From the NCBI GenBank assembly GCA_027486405.1, contig JAIXPD010000081.1:1-49751 (forward strand): 49,751 bases of DNA, written 5' to 3'. Source of the stretch: Azospirillum sp. (lineage in GTDB: Bacteria; Pseudomonadota; Alphaproteobacteria; Azospirillales; Azospirillaceae). A model generated the notes under the pieces. That model was not told where the DNA came from and did not search any database. It saw only the letters and a program-made list of their open reading frames with translations. The position numbers were made by a program, and so were the translations under genes. Every line of letters starts with the position of its first letter. Within the stretch, counting starts at the first letter, position 1. Shown here one piece after another: positions 7,759 to 16,239 of the stretch.

Positions 7759-10140
7759 ATGACCGCCAGCGACCGTTCCACCCGCCCCGGCGTCCTTGCC
7801 GAGCATCGCCGCCGCAAAGCGTCGCCGTCCGCCGCGATCCGCCAAGGCTTGTCCCACCCGGTCATCGACACCGATCTGCACACGCTGGAGTTCACTCCCC
7901 TGCTGGAAGAGCACATCGACGCCGTCGGCGGATCGAAGGCGGTGGACGGCTTTCGCCGGATCGTCGGCGGCGGGCATGGGGTGCGGGGGTTCGGGGCGTC
8001 CGATTGGTACAGCCAGACCCCGCAGGAGCGCCGCGACCGCCGGTCCGTCCGTCCGCCCTGGTGGAGCCTGCCGACCCGGAACACGCTGGATCTCGCCACC
8101 GTCGCCCTGCCGGAGCTGCTGCACGAGCGTCTTGAGGAATCCGGGACGGATTTCGCCATCCTCTACCCCAACGCCGCGACCATGGCCGTGGCGATTGGCG
8201 ACAGCGACCTGCGCCGCGTCGTCACCCGCGCCATGAACACCTACAACGCCGACCTCTACCGGCCCTACGCCGACCGCGTGACCCCCGTCGCCGCCATCCC
8301 GCTCCACACGCCCGAGGAGGGCATCGAGGAGTTGGAGCACGCCGTCGGCACGCTGGGGCTGAAGGCGGCGCTGATCCCCGGCTATGTTCGCCGTCCCATC
8401 GCCGACCTCGCCCGGCGCTACCCGGCGGCGGAGCATCCCGACCTTGCCCGTCACGCCTTCTGGCTCGACACGTTGGGGCTGGACAGCGCCCATGACTACG
8501 ATCCGTTTTGGGCCAAGCTGGTGGAGTTGAAGGTGGCGCCGACCACCCACGCCAGCGGCCAGGGCTGGACCGCGCGCTCGACCCCGTCCAACTTCATGTA
8601 CAACCACATCGGCCATTTCGCCGACGCCGCCCACGCCTTCGCCAAATCGTTGTTCTTCGGCGGCGTGACCCGGCGTTTTCCCGCCTTGCGCATCGGCTTT
8701 CTGGAGGGCGGGGCCGGTTGGGCCGCGTCGCTGCTGGCCGACATCGTCGGCCATTGGGAAAAGCGCAACCCGCAGGCCATCGGCAATTACGACCCCGCCG
8801 CCATCGACCGCGACCTGCTGGCCCGCCTGTTCCGCGAGCATGGCGCGGATCTGCTGCGCGGGCGTGATTACGACGACGCGCGCATCGTCGAGACGGCGCT
8901 GTCCGGTCTCACCGGCATCCTGCTGCACCCGCAACAGGATCTGGTGGTGCTCGACACCCGGTCCTTCCCGGAATTCCGCGCGCAGACCATCCCCGGCGCC
9001 ATCAGCGTTCCGGGGGCGGAGATCGTTGATGTCGTGCGCGATTTGGCACCGTCGCCCGACACGCTGGTGGTGGCGAGCTGCGGCGGGCGCACCCGCAGCA
9101 TCATCGGCGCCCAGGCGCTGATCGCGGCGGGGCTGCCCAACCGCGTGGTGTCCTTGCAGAACGGGACCATGGGGTGGACGCTGGGCGGCTTGACGGTGGA
9201 GAAGGGCGCGCGCCGCCGCTCCGCCCCGGCCAGCGCCGCCGCGCGCGGTTGGAGCGTCGCGGCGGCGGCGGCGCTGGCCGAACGGCACGGCGTGCCGACC
9301 ATCGACGCCGCCACCCTGGCGGCCTGGAGCGCCGACGACGCCCGGACCCTGCACCGCATCGACGTCCGCCAGCCCGAGGAGTATGAGCGCGGCCACCGGC
9401 CCGGCTTTGTTTCGGTTCCCGGCGGGCAACTGGTGCAGGAGACCGACCGGCACGTCGCGACGTTGGGTGCCCGCATCGTGCTGGCCGACGACGGCAGTCT
9501 CGTGCGCGCCCGCGTCACCGCCTCCTGGCTGGCGCGGATGGGGTGGGAGGTGGCGGTGCTTGACGCCGGTCTGGCGGATGGCGTGTTGGAACTCGGCCCC
9601 CGTCCGGCGCGGGTGTTGGGGCTGGGCGCGCTGGACGAACCGGCGGACAGCCTGATCGCGCCCGACGCGCTGGCCCACCGGATCGGCGACGGCGGCGTCG
9701 CGCTGGTCGATCTCGGCCTCAGCAGCGAATACCGGCGTGGCCATCTGCCCAGCGCGTGGTTCGCGACGCGGGGACGGTTGGCGAGCGTTCTGGATCGTTT
9801 GCCGAAGGCCGACACGCTGGTCCTGACCAGCCCCGACGGTGCCCTGGCCCGCCTCGCCGCCGCCGAACTGCGCGCGCTGGGCCTGCGCGCGCTGGCGCTG
9901 GATGGCGGCACGCGGGCGTGGATCGCCGCCGGTTTGCCGCTCGACGCCGAAGCCCTCTACGCCGACGAGCTGGACGACGTCTGGCTGCCGCCCCGCCTGC
10001 ATCCCGACCCTGAGGCGGCGATGCGGGCCTATCTGGACTGGGAAATCGACCTGATCCGCCATGTCGGACTCGACCCCGATTTCCGCTTCCGCGACCGCGA
10101 GGCCGCTTCGCGCCCCGCCGCCCATCACGCCGCCGCCTGA
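7759..10140 (+). CDS. Amidohydrolase (PF04909-like) fused to three rhodanese domains
   Basis: 793 residues from an ATG preceded by AAAGGAG. Residues 1 to about 370 read as a metal-dependent amidohydrolase of the ACMSD/decarboxylase type: D39-L-H41 in DTDLHTLEF, a likely metal His at 264 (TTHASGQGW), and FLEGGAGW at about 314. The usual C-terminal part of that family, with its final acidic ligand region and 'NPARLH'-type end, is absent. From about 388 the sequence is rhodanese: domain A (388 to 480) with the active-site loop C441-GGRTRS, domain B (about 525 to 630) with Asp in place of Cys (LADDGSLVRAR), and domain C (about 640 to 745) with Ser at 691. The tail MRAYLDWEIDLI matches four-domain rhodaneses, so the amidohydrolase seems to replace their first domain. 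An in-frame deletion between two adjacent genes would explain this. Confidence 0.85.
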   Translation: MTASDRSTRPGVLAEHRRRKASPSAAIRQGLSHPVIDTDLHTLEFTPLLEEHIDAVGGSKAVDGFRRIVGGGHGVRGFGASDWYSQTPQERRDRRSVRPPWWSLPTRNTLDLATVALPELLHERLEESGTDFAILYPNAATMAVAIGDSDLRRVVTRAMNTYNADLYRPYADRVTPVAAIPLHTPEEGIEELEHAVGTLGLKAALIPGYVRRPIADLARRYPAAEHPDLARHAFWLDTLGLDSAHDYDPFWAKLVELKVAPTTHASGQGWTARSTPSNFMYNHIGHFADAAHAFAKSLFFGGVTRRFPALRIGFLEGGAGWAASLLADIVGHWEKRNPQAIGNYDPAAIDRDLLARLFREHGADLLRGRDYDDARIVETALSGLTGILLHPQQDLVVLDTRSFPEFRAQTIPGAISVPGAEIVDVVRDLAPSPDTLVVASCGGRTRSIIGAQALIAAGLPNRVVSLQNGTMGWTLGGLTVEKGARRRSAPASAAARGWSVAAAAALAERHGVPTIDAATLAAWSADDARTLHRIDVRQPEEYERGHRPGFVSVPGGQLVQETDRHVATLGARIVLADDGSLVRARVTASWLARMGWEVAVLDAGLADGVLELGPRPARVLGLGALDEPADSLIAPDALAHRIGDGGVALVDLGLSSEYRRGHLPSAWFATRGRLASVLDRLPKADTLVLTSPDGALARLAAAELRALGLRALALDGGTRAWIAAGLPLDAEALYADELDDVWLPPRLHPDPEAAMRAYLDWEIDLIRHVGLDPDFRFRDREAASRPAAHHAAA

Positions 10141-10175
10141 CCGTTCCGCCTGACCGTTTCGCCGGAGTGTCCGTT

Positions 10176-11156
10176 ATGAACCGCCTTTTTTCCCTGGCTG
10201 GCGCGCTGGCCTTGTCGGCGCTGGCGTCGGTCGCCGCGCCCCTCGCCGCCGTGGCCGCCGATTATCCAAGCCAGCCGATCAAGCTGATCGCCCCCTATCC
10301 GCCGGGCGGGCAGACCGACATCGTCGCCCGGCTGGTCGCCCAACCGCTGGCCGAGGCGCTCGGCAACCCGGTGGTGGTGGAGAACAAGCCCGGTGCCAAC
10401 GGGCTGTTGGGCCATGATCTGGTCGCCAAGGCCAAGCCGGACGGCTACACCATCCTGGTCGGCAATTCGGCGATGCTGGCGGTCGCGCCGAACCTGCTGC
10501 AAAAACGCCCCTTCGACCCGACCAAGGATTTCGCCCCCATCGTCACGGTGGCGGGCGGCCCGCTGATTCTGGAGGTGAACCCCAAGCTGCCGGTCCATTC
10601 GCTGGCCGACCTGATCGCGTTGGACAAACAGAAGCCGGGAACCCTCAATCTTGGCTTGGGCGGGCAGGGCACCATCCACCATCTGCTGGGCGAACAGATC
10701 AAGCTGACCTTCAAGACCAGTTGGACCGACGTGCCCTACAAGGGGGCCGGGCCGATGCTGGTCGATCTGATCGGCGGTCAGGTGGACGTCGCGTTCGACA
10801 ACATTTCATCCTCCATCGGCCATGTGCGGTCGGGCCAGTTGCGGGCCATCGCGGTCAGCCAGAAGACCGATCTTCTGCCGGGGATTCCCGCCTTGTCCGA
10901 CACGCCGGGCCTGGAAGGTCTGGAGGCGTCGGCTTGGCACGGCATTCTCGCCCCGGCCGGAACGCCGCCGGAGATCGTGCGGAAGCTGAACGCCGAAATC
11001 GTCAAAATCCTCAAGCGCCCCGAAACGTTGGAAAAGCTGAAGACGCTGGGTCTCGACCTGATCGCCAACAGCCCGGAGGAGTTCAGCCGCTTCATCGTCA
11101 CCGAAAACGCCCGCTGGAAAAAGGTCGCCGAGGCGTCCGGCGCGAAATTGGAGTGA
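10176..11156 (+). CDS. tctC: Tripartite tricarboxylate receptor TctC/Bug-family solute-binding protein
   Basis: 326 residues, the standard length of Bug/TctC receptors. A Sec signal peptide (MNRLFSLAGALALSALASVA, cleaved about residue 28 after AVAA) precedes the mature start DYPSQPIKLIAPYPPGG, where PPGGQTDIVAR is the family's ligand-loop signature. VVENKPGANGLLGHDLVAK and VPYKGAGPMLVDLIGGQVDVAFDN are further hallmarks. It is the periplasmic receptor that probably serves TctA and TctB, encoded across the divergent region. The ATG at 10176 has GGAG nine bases upstream; a GTG three codons earlier is the alternative. Seven bases separate it from the next gene. Confidence 0.92.
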   Translation: MNRLFSLAGALALSALASVAAPLAAVAADYPSQPIKLIAPYPPGGQTDIVARLVAQPLAEALGNPVVVENKPGANGLLGHDLVAKAKPDGYTILVGNSAMLAVAPNLLQKRPFDPTKDFAPIVTVAGGPLILEVNPKLPVHSLADLIALDKQKPGTLNLGLGGQGTIHHLLGEQIKLTFKTSWTDVPYKGAGPMLVDLIGGQVDVAFDNISSSIGHVRSGQLRAIAVSQKTDLLPGIPALSDTPGLEGLEASAWHGILAPAGTPPEIVRKLNAEIVKILKRPETLEKLKTLGLDLIANSPEEFSRFIVTENARWKKVAEASGAKLE

Positions 11157-11163
11157 CGACGCC

Positions 11164-12588
11164 ATGAGCGCGCTTGACGATCTCGCCGCCGAGGCCCGGC
11201 GGTCGCTCGCCCTGCTGGGCGAAACACCGGCCAATTGGACGCCGCCCCGGCCCGGCGTCGACCATGACGTTGCGGTGATCGGCGGCGGGCAGAGCGGTCT
11301 GTCCATCGCCTTCGCCCTGCGCCGCGCCGGGATCCTGCGAACGACGGTGATCGACGCCGCGCCGCCCGGGGGGGAGGGGGTGTGGCGCGGCGTCGCCCGC
11401 ATGGAGACGCTGCGCACCGCCAAGGCACCGCCGGGGCCGGAGATCGGCGTTCCGGCCCTGACCTTTCAGGCGTGGTTCGAGGCCGTCCATGGCGCCGACG
11501 CCTACGCGGCGTTGGGCAACGTCCCGCGCCTGTTGTGGGCGGAGTATCTCGACTGGTTTCGGGCGGCGGCGGGCATCCCCGTGCGCAACGGCGTCCGGCT
11601 GCGCCGGGTCGAGCCGGTGGACGGCGCCCTGCGCCTGCATCTGGAGCGCGACGGCGTCGTCACCCGCGAAACCGTTCGCAAGCTGGTGTTGGCCACCGGA
11701 TTCGCCGGGGGCGGCGGGCCGTTCGTGCCGCCGGTGATCGCCGACGCGCTGCCGCGCCCGCTCTACGCCCACACCGCCGATGTCATTGATTTTGAGCGGT
11801 TGCGCGGGCGGCGCGTCGCGATTCTCGGGGCCGCCGCGTCGGCCTTCGACGCGGCGGCGACGGCGCTGGAAGCGGGGGCCGCCGAGGTCCATCTGTTCGG
11901 GCGCAACGCCGACCTGACGCGCGGAACCCGCATGAAGAATTTCGGCTACCCGGCGGCGGCGGAGCATTTCCACGCTCTGTCCGACGCCGAACGCTGGCGG
12001 GTGATGCGCGTCTACCGCGCGCGCGCCAGCTTCCCGCCCGCCGCGACGGTTCGCCGGGCGACGCGCTTTGCCAATTTCCGCCTGCATCTCGGCGCGCCAT
12101 GGCGCAGCGTGGAGAATCTGGGCGAGGCCGCGCGCGTCGTGACCGAGGATGGGCGGACTCTGGTCGTCGATTTCATCATCGCCGCAACCGGCTACGCCGC
12201 CGACCTGACACGGGCACCGGAACTGTCGGGTTTCGCCGACCGCATCGCCCGCTGGAGCGACCGTTTCACCCCCGAACCCGGCGACGACGACGCGGCGTTG
12301 GGGGGCAGCCCCTATCTCGACGCCGGGTTCCGCTTCGTCGAACGGGAGCCGGGGAGCGCCCCGTATCTGGCCGACATCCATTATCACGGCTATTCCGGCA
12401 TGGTCAGCCAGGGGCGCCCGGTCGGCGACATCGCCAGCCTGCGCCACAACGTGCCCCGGCTGGTGTCCGCGATTGGGCGCGACCTGTTTCTGGCCGACCG
12501 CGCCCATCATCTCGACCGCATGCTCGCCCCGACGGCGGATGATCTGACCGGCGACGAATACGCCCACGCCATCGCGCCGTCCGCATGA
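11164..12588 (+). CDS. FAD-dependent oxidoreductase, flavin monooxygenase-like
   Basis: 474 residues with two dinucleotide-binding motifs: an FAD site VIGGGQSG (G40 to G45) near the N-terminus and a second site ILGAAASAFDAA at about 220 for NAD(P)H. The FATGY-like segment IIAATGYAADL near residue 340 also fits class B flavin monooxygenases. The typical FxGxxxHxxxW monooxygenase fingerprint was not found, so it may be a pyridine-nucleotide-disulfide-type reductase or a divergent monooxygenase. It lies between tctC and the enoyl-CoA hydratase and overlaps the latter by four bases. Confidence 0.8.
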   Translation: MSALDDLAAEARRSLALLGETPANWTPPRPGVDHDVAVIGGGQSGLSIAFALRRAGILRTTVIDAAPPGGEGVWRGVARMETLRTAKAPPGPEIGVPALTFQAWFEAVHGADAYAALGNVPRLLWAEYLDWFRAAAGIPVRNGVRLRRVEPVDGALRLHLERDGVVTRETVRKLVLATGFAGGGGPFVPPVIADALPRPLYAHTADVIDFERLRGRRVAILGAAASAFDAAATALEAGAAEVHLFGRNADLTRGTRMKNFGYPAAAEHFHALSDAERWRVMRVYRARASFPPAATVRRATRFANFRLHLGAPWRSVENLGEAARVVTEDGRTLVVDFIIAATGYAADLTRAPELSGFADRIARWSDRFTPEPGDDDAALGGSPYLDAGFRFVEREPGSAPYLADIHYHGYSGMVSQGRPVGDIASLRHNVPRLVSAIGRDLFLADRAHHLDRMLAPTADDLTGDEYAHAIAPSA

Positions 12589-13316
12589 CCGGAGACCCCT
12601 TGGTCCTGACCGAACGGTTGGGGGCCGTCCGTCTTGTCAGCCTGAACCGGCCCGACCGGCTGAACGCGCTGGACACCGCGCTGACCCGCGCCCTGCTGGC
12701 GGCGCTGAAGGAGGCGGCGGCGGATCCGACGGCGCGTGCGGTGCTGTTGACCGGCGAGGGGCGGGCCTTTTGCGCCGGGGCCGACACGCGCGAGATGGCC
12801 GCGCTGACCCCGGCCAACGAGGCGCTGGTGGCTGAGCGCGCCGCCCTGACCCGCGACGTTCATGCCCTGTTGGCGGCGATGCCCAAGCCGGTGGTCGCCG
12901 CCGCGCGCGGGGCGGCGGTCGGCGGCGGGGCGGGGTTGGCCATCGCCTGCGACATGGTGGTGGCGGGGAGCGACCTGCGGTTCGGCTACCCCGAACTGCG
13001 TCACGGGCTGGTCCCGGCGCTGGTGATGACCGGGCTGCAACGCCACCTCGGGGCCAAGCGGGCCTTTGAGCTGGTGAGCCTGGGCGCTCTGCTGGGCGCG
13101 GAGGAGGCTTTGGCGCTCGGCCTCGTCAACCGGGTGGTGGAGCCGGACGCCGCGCGCGGCGCGGCGCTGGCCATCGCCGAGGCCTGGGCCGCCGCGCCCG
13201 CCGAGGCGATGGCGGCGACCAAGGCCCTGTTCCGCCGCGTCGCCGATCTGCCCTACGCCGAGGCGCTCGACGCCGGGCGGGAGGTCAACATCGCCATGCG
13301 CGGGTTCCGGCGGTAG
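12585..13316 (+). CDS. Enoyl-CoA hydratase/isomerase-family protein
   Basis: 243 residues of the crotonase fold. The oxyanion-hole segments are AFCAGAD and GAAVGGGAGLAIACD, and LNRPDRLNALD is the usual N-terminal signature. Of the two Glu residues used by classical enoyl-CoA hydratase, the one in the GGG-x-E position is Gly here, while the one in YPELRHG remains. It may therefore be an isomerase, hydrolase or lyase rather than a plain hydratase. Its ATG overlaps the previous stop (ATGA). It ends the operon; the parE stop lies 13 bases further on the other strand. Confidence 0.88.
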   Translation: MTGDPLVLTERLGAVRLVSLNRPDRLNALDTALTRALLAALKEAAADPTARAVLLTGEGRAFCAGADTREMAALTPANEALVAERAALTRDVHALLAAMPKPVVAAARGAAVGGGAGLAIACDMVVAGSDLRFGYPELRHGLVPALVMTGLQRHLGAKRAFELVSLGALLGAEEALALGLVNRVVEPDAARGAALAIAEAWAAAPAEAMAATKALFRRVADLPYAEALDAGREVNIAMRGFRR

Positions 13317-13329
13317 ATTGGCGGGTGTT

Positions 13330-13677
13330 TCAGTCCAACCCGTCCAGCCGTTGCCGCGACGGTTCCATTGCGTCGTGCAACACGCGCACGATCACCAAAT
13401 CGGCCATCGAACGGTTCGGCGGCAGATAATACAAGGTGTGAGACGCGGCCCCGCTCCGCGTCGCCGCCAACTCGACATGGAAGGATCTCAGGCCGGGGAA
13501 AAGTTCATCACGCAAGCGGGAACCCGGTCGCGTCGGTTGCTCCACAAGCATCGTGATGGCGCGAGCGATCAGCGCGCCGTATCGGTCGCGTTGTTGCGGT
13601 CCAAAGCGCCGCCGACTTTCACGCAGAATATCGACGACGTCTTCCGCCGCCAAACGGGTGAAGCGATGGGTCGTCAC
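13330..13677 (-). CDS. parE: ParE-family toxin of a type II toxin-antitoxin system
   Basis: 115 residues with the RelE/ParE pattern: the N-terminal helix RLAAEDVVDILRESRRRFG, the middle segment AITMLVEQPTRPGSRLRDEL, and the C-terminal beta strands TLYYLPPNRSMADLVIVRVLHD, where the RVLH segment is typical of ParE. Family members inhibit gyrase or, for RelE, the ribosome. It begins three bases after the parD stop, the normal antitoxin-first order. The pair sits in a small convergent gap between two catabolic operons, as an insertion would. Confidence 0.85.
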   Translation of the reverse strand: MTTHRFTRLAAEDVVDILRESRRRFGPQQRDRYGALIARAITMLVEQPTRPGSRLRDELFPGLRSFHVELAATRSGAASHTLYYLPPNRSMADLVIVRVLHDAMEPSRQRLDGLD

Positions 13678-13680
13678 GAA

Positions 13681-13950
13681 TCAGCGCTGCGGCTTGTCCG
13701 TTTCGCGGGCAGCGGACAAGATGTCGTCAATGCTCAACGGCGAGAAATCGCCGTTGCGGGCCTGTTCGGCTCCAAGACTGACCTCACGCCGCAACACCGC
13801 CAATTTTTCATCCTCAACGGATTTTTCACGCCGGAGCAGCCGCAGGCTGTCACGCACGACCTCGCTCGCGCTGCTGTAGTCGCCGGACGCCACCGCGCGT
13901 TCGACAAACGTGACGAACTCCGTCGGCAGGCTCACATTCATGGTCGGCAT
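13681..13950 (-). CDS. parD: ParD-family antitoxin
   Basis: 89 residues starting MPTMNVSLPTEFVTFVERAV, a ribbon-helix-helix DNA-binding N-terminus (MNVSLP strand, then YSSASEVVRDSLRLL). The acidic C-terminal part from about residue 50 would bind ParE. The ATG at 13950 has AAAGGAA eight bases upstream; an ATG at 13941 (MNVSLP) is the alternative. An inverted repeat directly upstream at 13991 to 14009 is a likely autoregulatory operator. Confidence 0.88.
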   Translation of the reverse strand: MPTMNVSLPTEFVTFVERAVASGDYSSASEVVRDSLRLLRREKSVEDEKLAVLRREVSLGAEQARNGDFSPLSIDDILSAARETDKPQR

Positions 13951-13990
13951 TGCAAAATTCCTTTGCCCCTGTCGCCAACAGGGTGGGGAC

Positions 13991-14009
13991 GTTGGCAAAA
14001 TTTGTCAAC
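13991..14009 (-). promoter_or_regulatory. Candidate parDE operator and -35 element
   Basis: A 19-bp near-perfect palindrome: arms GTTGGCAAA and TTTGTCAAC around one base, with one mismatch. On the parD coding strand it includes TTGACA (14008 to 14003), a perfect -35 box, about 55 bases upstream of the parD start. I could not see a good -10 at the right distance. A ribbon-helix-helix antitoxin binding this site would repress its own operon. Confidence 0.5.
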
Positions 14010-14030
14010 ATCCCCTCCCATCGCAGGACC

Positions 14031-14777
14031 TCATCCCAACCCCGGTCCCCCGCCATCGACCTGAAGGGCGGCACCGGTGATGAAGCGGGAGCGTTCCGAC
14101 AGCAGGTAGAGCACGGCGTCGGCCACGTCGTCGGGTTGGCCGTCGCCCAGCACCGGCCCCTTTGCCGGGCGTCCGGCCCCCTGCATCGCCGCCAGACGCG
14201 GCGAGCGGATCGGGCCGGGGGAGACGGCGTTGATGCGGATGTTGTGTTCCGCGTAAATTTTCGACAGGCCCTTGGTCAGCAGATCGACCGCCGCGTTGGC
14301 GCTGCCGCCCGGCAGATGGATGCGGCTGGGATGCTGGCCGCCGCGCCCCGACACGTTGACGATGCGCCCGAATTGGGCGGCGATCATATGGGGAATGGTG
14401 GCGCGCAGGGTGCGGACATAGCCCAGATGCTTGGCGTTGAAGACGTTCAGCCAATCCTCGTCGGTCAGCGACAGGAAATCGCCGAACACCGACACCGAGC
14501 TGCTGTTGACGAGGAAATCGATCCGCCCGTGTTTGGCCGCGACGAGGTCCGCCGCCGCCCGCACGGAGGAATCGTCGGCGATGTCGATGGGGAGCGTTTC
14601 CGCCTGGGGGCCGATCTCCTCGGCCAGCGCTTTGAGCGCGTCGGTGTTGCGGCCCGACAGGACCACGGTGGCTCCCTGCCGGGCCAGCGCCTGCGCCGTC
14701 GCCCCGCCCAACGCGCCCGAGGCACCGACCACCCAGGCCACGCGCCCGTCAAAGTCTCTGGTGAATCCGTCCGTCAT
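14031..14777 (-). CDS. Short-chain dehydrogenase/reductase-like protein with a degenerate active site
   Basis: 248 residues with the Rossmann pattern of SDRs: GASGALGGATAQALA (nucleotide loop near residues 18 to 25), DIADDSSV, VNSSSVS in place of NNAG, and the C-terminal ITGAALQVDGG. The catalytic Ser is present at 143 (NVSGRGG), but the YxxxK segment is replaced by LPGGSANAA (about 155 to 163), so both Tyr and Lys are missing. The fold is clear while ordinary dehydrogenase chemistry is doubtful. The ATG at 14777 has GGAG nine bases upstream. It is last in the minus-strand operon headed by the ligase and permeases. Confidence 0.82.
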   Translation of the reverse strand: MTDGFTRDFDGRVAWVVGASGALGGATAQALARQGATVVLSGRNTDALKALAEEIGPQAETLPIDIADDSSVRAAADLVAAKHGRIDFLVNSSSVSVFGDFLSLTDEDWLNVFNAKHLGYVRTLRATIPHMIAAQFGRIVNVSGRGGQHPSRIHLPGGSANAAVDLLTKGLSKIYAEHNIRINAVSPGPIRSPRLAAMQGAGRPAKGPVLGDGQPDDVADAVLYLLSERSRFITGAALQVDGGGPGLG

Positions 14778-14805
14778 GATGCTTGTCTCCAAAGGTCGAT
14801 TGAGG

Positions 14806-16239
14806 TCAGGCCAGCGCCAGCAGCCACGCCACCGACAGCAGATAGCCCAGCACGGTGAAGGCGCCGTTCCAGCGAAAGGCCATGGCGCCGCCGGGCTGTT
14901 CGGTCAGGCGCGACAGGATGACCAGGGTTGTTCCGTAAACCGCCGATCCCGACGACAGCGCCCAGGCGCACAGGAAGGTCACGGCCAGCATCAGCGGCGT
15001 CAGATGCAGCGCCGCCGGGTCGGGGATGGCCGAACCAAGGATGGTGACGCCGACCACGGCCCCCATGCCCGCCTGCGCGCTGACCATGATGAACAGCAGC
15101 AGCGCCGCCGCCAGGGGGATCGGGCTTAACCCGACCCCCTGAATCGCGCCGCGCACGAGGTCGGGCGGTGCCAGCGCGCCCAGCGCGCTGCCCATGATGG
15201 CGCCCGCGCCGATCAGACAGATCTCGATCCGGTAATTGGGAAACATGGCGAACAGCCGCCGCCGCAACCGCTCCAGCGTGAAGCCGACGGCGTTGGACAG
15301 GCCGCAGCGGGCGTATTGGGCGATCAGCCAGCCAACGCCGATGACCGGCGTCGTCACCATCACCCCCTCGTTCAGGGCGATGCCCGACAAGGTGGTCACG
15401 GCGAGCGTGCCGCCGACGATCACCAGGGCGAGCGCGGCGAAGCGGGCCATCGGCCGCCAATCCAGCGGCCCCACCTGTTCCCGCCTCTCCTCCTCGCGCG
15501 GCGGGACGCCGCCGCTGAAGGCGGGCACCAGCTTCACGCCGTCGAGCAGCCAGCCGAGCGCCAGAAAACTGGCCGTCACCGCCGCCGCGACCGGCACCAG
15601 CCGGTCCCAACTGACCCCCGGCACCACGGCCAGAACCACAGCCAGCCCGATCGACAGCGGCGACCACATCGGCATGGTGCAGAAGCCGCGCATCAACCCC
15701 ATCGACAGCTCGCGCAGCCGCTGCCGCACCAGCCCGGCGTCGCCCCGCGCCGAGGCCGCCGTGTTGCTGCGCATCACCATGCCGCCCAGCAGGGTCAGCA
15801 CGCCGACGCCCAGAACCAGGGCGAACAGATGCGCACCCAGCGTCATGATGAGATAGCGCCGTTGCGACGGCTGTTCGATCAGCGCCGCTCCGCAGCGTCG
15901 GATCAGGGGCGAGGTGCGGGCCGCCTCGTTGATGAAGCCCAGCGCCGCCAGCAGGGCCGCCACCTGCGTCGCCCGCCCGAAGGCGGCCCCCATCGTCGCC
16001 GCGCCGTCCGGCGTTCGCGCCGCGACCAGAGCGGCGAGCGCCAGCGCGACCGTCACCATGATCTTGCACAAGGGCGGCAGCTTGGGCGCTTCCGCCGCCA
16101 AATAGAGGGCCAACGCGCCCTCGGCGACGATCCCCGCGCCCGGCGCGCCGACAACATGCTTCGCCAGCGTGGCGACGGCGACCACCCCAAGCGCCAGGGT
16201 GGAGACGACGGCGTCGGCGGTCGGCTTCGGTTGAATCAT
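14806..16239 (-). CDS. Multi-pass inner-membrane protein, probable transporter of unknown family
   Basis: 477 residues, very hydrophobic, with at least ten membrane segments, a central cytoplasmic-looking hydrophilic stretch (FSGGVPPREEERREQVGPLD) and inside-positive loops. Two halves each contain small-residue-rich segments (LGVGVLTLLGGMV and VSAQAGMGAVVGV), as in secondary carriers with an inverted repeat. I do not recognise the family; an anion permease of the CitM/ArsB superfamily is only a guess. Its start overlaps the MaoC gene stop by four bases, which links it to the CoA pathway and suggests transport of an acid substrate or product. Confidence 0.7.
   Translation of the reverse strand: MIQPKPTADAVVSTLALGVVAVATLAKHVVGAPGAGIVAEGALALYLAAEAPKLPPLCKIMVTVALALAALVAARTPDGAATMGAAFGRATQVAALLAALGFINEAARTSPLIRRCGAALIEQPSQRRYLIMTLGAHLFALVLGVGVLTLLGGMVMRSNTAASARGDAGLVRQRLRELSMGLMRGFCTMPMWSPLSIGLAVVLAVVPGVSWDRLVPVAAAVTASFLALGWLLDGVKLVPAFSGGVPPREEERREQVGPLDWRPMARFAALALVIVGGTLAVTTLSGIALNEGVMVTTPVIGVGWLIAQYARCGLSNAVGFTLERLRRRLFAMFPNYRIEICLIGAGAIMGSALGALAPPDLVRGAIQGVGLSPIPLAAALLLFIMVSAQAGMGAVVGVTILGSAIPDPAALHLTPLMLAVTFLCAWALSSGSAVYGTTLVILSRLTEQPGGAMAFRWNGAFTVLGYLLSVAWLLALA

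Noticed and set aside
7642..10128. An 828-codon minus-strand frame opposite the amidohydrolase/rhodanese gene
   Set aside because: Low-complexity Gly/Arg/Gln-rich translation with no recognisable motif. The plus strand carries unmistakable domains and a good ribosome site.
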